Below, one piece after another: positions 60,507 to 64,000 of a stretch of DNA of 64,000 nt. Positions within the stretch are counted from its first letter, which is position 1; each line of letters begins with the position of its first letter. Position numbers and translations under genes: made by a program. Below the pieces are notes generated by a model that saw only the letters and a program-made list of their open reading frames with translations, made no database searches and had not been told where the DNA came from. The stretch comes from Sipunculus nudus (lineage: Eukaryota; Annelida; Sipuncula; Golfingiida; Sipunculidae). The stretch lies in NCBI GenBank assembly GCA_026874595.1, contig CM049307.1, positions 62,090,370-62,154,369 of the forward strand, read 5' to 3'.

Positions 60507-60782
60507 ATGCCTGCGCCAATGCGGAGCTCGATGTGCGTCACTGCAAGAGAAGAAATTCGCAAACAGTGGGGTATAACTGACCTCTGGGTACAACAGCAAG
60601 TTAGTATAGACACTATCCTGAACGATGACGATTGCTTCCCGTGTATTCCAAAAATTCGGTGCGACCAAGCACATCGACCACAGTTCAAAACCGCCGATTT
60701 TAGATACCTGCAACGTGATTGGTTAAATATTACTCAGGAGGGTATTCCACAGAGAAAGCAACGCCTGGTGGCCAAAACCTGA
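60507..60782 (+). CDS. Hypothetical 91-residue ORF in repeat unit 3
   Basis: The frame starts ATGCCTGCGCCAATGCGG and encodes a soluble, charged protein (MPAPMRSSMCVTAREEIRKQ...) with no signal peptide, membrane segment or family motif that I recognise. Its first half is shared with the truncated frame at 51080-51232. It lies about 900 bases from the tRNA-Gln gene, on the opposite strand. It may be a genuine small gene, a first exon, or a chance frame in a repeat. Confidence 0.25.
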   Translation: MPAPMRSSMCVTAREEIRKQWGITDLWVQQQVSIDTILNDDDCFPCIPKIRCDQAHRPQFKTADFRYLQRDWLNITQEGIPQRKQRLVAKT

Positions 60783-61675
60783 TGGACACGCCGGTTTCGT
60801 GCAGCGGTTACAGCGGAGCGAATAGATTAGCATAGCGTTACCGCTACCAATGGAGCGTACATTTAGTGAAATTGCATGTAGCCTGTTCTACCAGTAAATG
60901 AACACTGAAATTTGGCAATTATTCTCTTTAAGATAAGATCACATAGTTTGACACTATAGCTGATGAGGAACTAAACACTTTATGAAAAACTTCATGTCTG
61001 AAACCATCATTTTCATTGTAATGTTACCAGTATATGGTGTTCATAATTTTACCCGAGGTGTTTGCAATACCAGGAGAACGGATTAAGAAAAAGTATAAAA
61101 GTATAAAAGCTAAATCTTCTGTGCCGTGAAAATATGTGCTGCAAAATGTTATCTTTTATAATATCTCAATGTGTGCTTTATATCGTTATATATCGTAAAA
61201 TTCTTAATAATTGCTCCGGACTATCTCGCTTTTTTTGAGTAGATACATTGCGATTTCCGTGACACTGGCCGGCATCATTACGCCAAACAATGGTGTATGC
61301 CTTGGGGGATTCAGTGATTACAGGCAGCAATCATGTTTATATAATTAAACAAATGAAAAAGCCCATATACACATATATAATTGGCTGGTTTATTAAGCGG
61401 ATGTTTTCCATGTTTTTCAACCCGTCATATCGTATTTTTTCTTTATAATACCTCATTTATTTTGGTCCTTCAGCTTTGTCCCGTGAGAGCCTGGGACAAC
61501 CCATGAATTCAAATTTAAAAAAAAATCAAGCTTCCCTCAGCAACACAGTCTGATATTTTCTAGAATCAAATCCCATTTTCGCGGGATCATTTCCGCGACT
61601 GCATAGCCGGACCACAAGCGGATGCCAAGATCTCCTTTACATGTGGATTAAAAATTCATTGGTGAAAGAACCCGA

Positions 61676-61747
61676 AGGTCCTACCGAGATTTGAACTCGG
61701 ATCGCTGGATTCAAAGTCCAGAGTGCTTACCATTACACCATAGGACC
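61676..61747 (-). tRNA. tRNA-Gln (anticodon UUG), second copy
   Basis: It is identical to the gene at 51979-52050 except for one D-loop base (GGTAAG instead of GGTTAG). All stems, the UUG anticodon and the internal promoter boxes are intact. A TTTTT run lies about 21 nt downstream (61650-61654). The surrounding sequence has diverged much more than the gene itself, which suggests selection on it. Confidence 0.95.
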
Positions 61748-63050
61748 CCTACATTTGTGCGTCTTTACGGCTATCTACTATCTACTAATTTAAAAATGCA
61801 CATGCTTCTGTGTAATTATATTTTTTGCAGGCGGCCGTATATAACATACATATACAGGTCTGTGTAAAGTTCTAAACTCAGTCGGGGATTATTTGGCTAG
61901 ATATAGGCTATCATTTGAAAATTTAAATACTATGGTGTCTTCGAATCTATATGTGCCTATATAAAGGTGCACAGCTGAACATGGCTCAAACACGGAGCTG
62001 TTGAGATTTGCAGACCGTGCCATTTCATTGTTGTTACTTACTGGAGGGAATCATTCTTCACCAGATGTCACCATCTGTTCCTATCATTAACTGCGCGTAA
62101 CTTCAGATCCTATTTATCCTAATCCGTCAATCATCATGCTGAAACTTTGAACAACTGAAAATGGCGCATCTGACTAAAGACAATTGGACAGCACATGTGA
62201 ACGTGTCTTTTTTATATCACCATTAATTTGTGAATTTATATTTATAGATGTCTGCAATCTCCTAATAATATCTCGGGAACTCCGATTGGTGACTGTTATT
62301 CAATTCTCAAAGCAGATAAGTACCTTGTCACTTCTATAATTCCACCTTTTGTTATCGCATATGACAGTAACTATATATATACCTCTAACTGAGAGCTCAT
62401 GGTGCTGCAGCAAGCAAGCCACTTATACTTTAGTCTTTACTCGAAACGCGGATACATTATGCAGTGTAATGTTTTTATTTCGAGTTACAATTTTTTCTTC
62501 CCCGTGTACTTCATGATAAAATATACTTGGTTGAGGTCAGAGCGACCCTTTGATTTCCATTAGCAAAAAGGTGACTTCTCGTGAATGTGTCTCGAAAACT
62601 TATCTTAAATTCATCGATATAATTGCGTATTTATCAAATAAAAGCTTATGTAAACATGTTAGTTTGATGTGATGTTTCACCGCATATGTTGGCCGGTTAT
62701 GTAATGGATTATAATAGAGGGTTGGCAAATTTCCACGGTCGCCCTGGGCAGCATAAAAGCTAGGTACGCCGCAGAAGAGAACAGCGTAGACATGGTTAGG
62801 CAGAGGTTTACTGGAATCACGGGCCAAGGGAACACGTGCTCCATGGATGCGTGCCAGGACCATGCATTCCTGGACAGCGACTTTGACTTTGTATATGTGA
62901 TTAGTAATAATGTAATAATTTAATACGTAAAGTCATATCAGATGAAATATATTCTTAAATTCAGGGTTAAATCAGATTGTTGCTTAGAAACGGAAACCTA
63001 CCTACCGGATCACATAGAAGCCATATTTGGATAATATATATTTCATCTCT

Positions 63051-64000
63051 TCTTGCACCGGCGGTTAATGAACTTTAAGAACTGATAACTGATATAACTG
63101 ATTGCATGAATACTGAACTGAGTAATCTTGTTCAATGGCTGAATGCAAATAAATAAACACTGAATTCTAAGAAAACTCATTAAATATTTTTCAGCCTTAT
63201 TAAACGAAGAATTAATGTTAATAAGAGTAGTATGATTAATGGTGACAGTATTTCCAGAGTAGAATTTACAAAGGTTTTAAGAGTAATAATTGATTCACAA
63301 TTCAAATGGACGAAGCACATACAGCACATGAAGACTAAAATTTCTAAAGGTATAAGAATTATAAGAAAAGCAATGAAGATGTTGCAAGAGTCTCCTTTTA
63401 TTACACTTTATTATTCTTTTATCTTACCATATTCAACGTATTGTATTGAGGTGTGGGGTTCTGCAGCGGTGTCTGCACTACTGCAAGTGCACTGTTTAGA
63501 CTGCAGACTAGAGCTGTACGAATGATCACCTCATCTCCATATAATTAAAATACACAAAATCTGTTTATTACCCTAAGGTTACTAACCCTAGAAAATATCT
63601 ACAGTTATAGGGTTGGTTTATTATTTAATGTATAAGATGAATTATGAAATGTCACCTTTTATTGTTTCTAAATTATTTTGCAAAATCTTAGATGTTCATC
63701 ATCACAGAACAAGAAGAAGGCTTTTTTCCCCTTATGCCAGTATGTAAAACGACAGTTTACAGTAAAACTTTTCAATTCAAAGGGGTTGGAAGTTTGATTA
63801 TTATAATTAAAGATATTGATCCTTGTTTTGCAATAGCAAAATTAAAACGTCGTCTGATAGGAAATTTTTTTCCTCCACTTAAGAACCAAATTAATTATAT
63901 TTTACTTCATTTTCATAATCAAATGTTTCTTAGTTTGTTTTTCTCTGTACTGCAAAAGTGTAATTTTAGTTGTCTTATTGCACTATGCCTGAACTATATG
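63051..64000 (+). pseudogene. Non-LTR retrotransposon fragment running off the window end
   Basis: The best open part is 63232-63525: INGDSISRVEFTKVLRVII, then SKGIRIIRKAMKMLQESPF and YYSFILPYSTYCIEVWGSA, the conserved region just after the RT catalytic domain. It begins with the same CACCGGCGGTTAA...TTCAATGGCTGAATGCAA lead as 57612, and frameshifts follow near 63525. It sits at the end of unit 3 as 57612-58458 sits beyond unit 2. Confidence 0.75.

Larger units (their letters stand above)
58600..63050 (+). repeat. tRNA-Gln repeat unit 3
   Basis: It is collinear with unit 2 (correspondences are given under that unit), in the same orientation, 4.45 kb against 5.7 kb. It lacks the pogo-like MITE and the 52600-53070 segment, and has an extra 66-bp block at about 60174-60240. 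It contains the second tRNA-Gln gene. Confidence 0.75.

Overview
This is AT-rich animal nuclear DNA. It has short exons with GT...AG introns, (TA)n microsatellites, SINEs, MITEs, non-LTR and Penelope-like retroelements, and eukaryotic tRNA-Gln genes. The mix of short introns, TA microsatellites and Penelope/foldback elements fits a marine invertebrate, perhaps a spiralian such as a mollusc. That placement is an inference; no taxon-specific gene proves it.

Only one host protein gene is clear: cyclin F (CCNF), plus strand, 14 coding exons from 4472 to 17663. Read through its splice sites it encodes about 781 residues, close to the length of vertebrate cyclin F. It has an F-box, a Sel1-like helical linker, two cyclin folds with the MRYIL hydrophobic patch, and an acidic C-terminal SGYEGDQ motif. 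Just upstream (4250-4471) lie two CCAAT boxes, CHR-like hexamers and a perfect TCTCGCGAGA motif. Its introns hold several MITEs and a tRNA-derived SINE with a 12-bp target-site duplication.

1-4200: microsatellites, one copy of a TIR MITE family (two more copies lie in CCNF introns), a 260-bp inverted-repeat element with perfect 50-bp arms, and a GC-richer island. 20.6-26 kb: degenerate tandem arrays around a 2.1-kb foldback element (21972-24062) whose ends are arrays of the 18-bp palindrome AATTCGTGCGCACGAATT and variants. 28-30 kb: a second 2.0-kb foldback element (27982-29983) with the same architecture but a different palindrome. 30-47 kb: gene-poor, with a 5'-truncated non-LTR retrotransposon that keeps an open 604-codon reverse transcriptase reading frame (36497-38311), pogo-like non-autonomous elements, and G tracts next to hAT-like ends.

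47-64 kb: direct copies of a 4.5-5.7-kb unit. Two full units each carry an intact tRNA-Gln(UUG) gene, about 9.7 kb apart; a third, partial unit contains an internal inversion. A dead Penelope-like element (interrupted RT and GIY-YIG regions), tandemly duplicated together with a piece of non-LTR element, lies between the two full units.

The most unusual material is the pair of foldback elements with terminal palindrome arrays, followed by the tRNA-bearing repeat units. Introns, the 3' UTR and intergenic stretches without a separate entry show no further gene that I can support.
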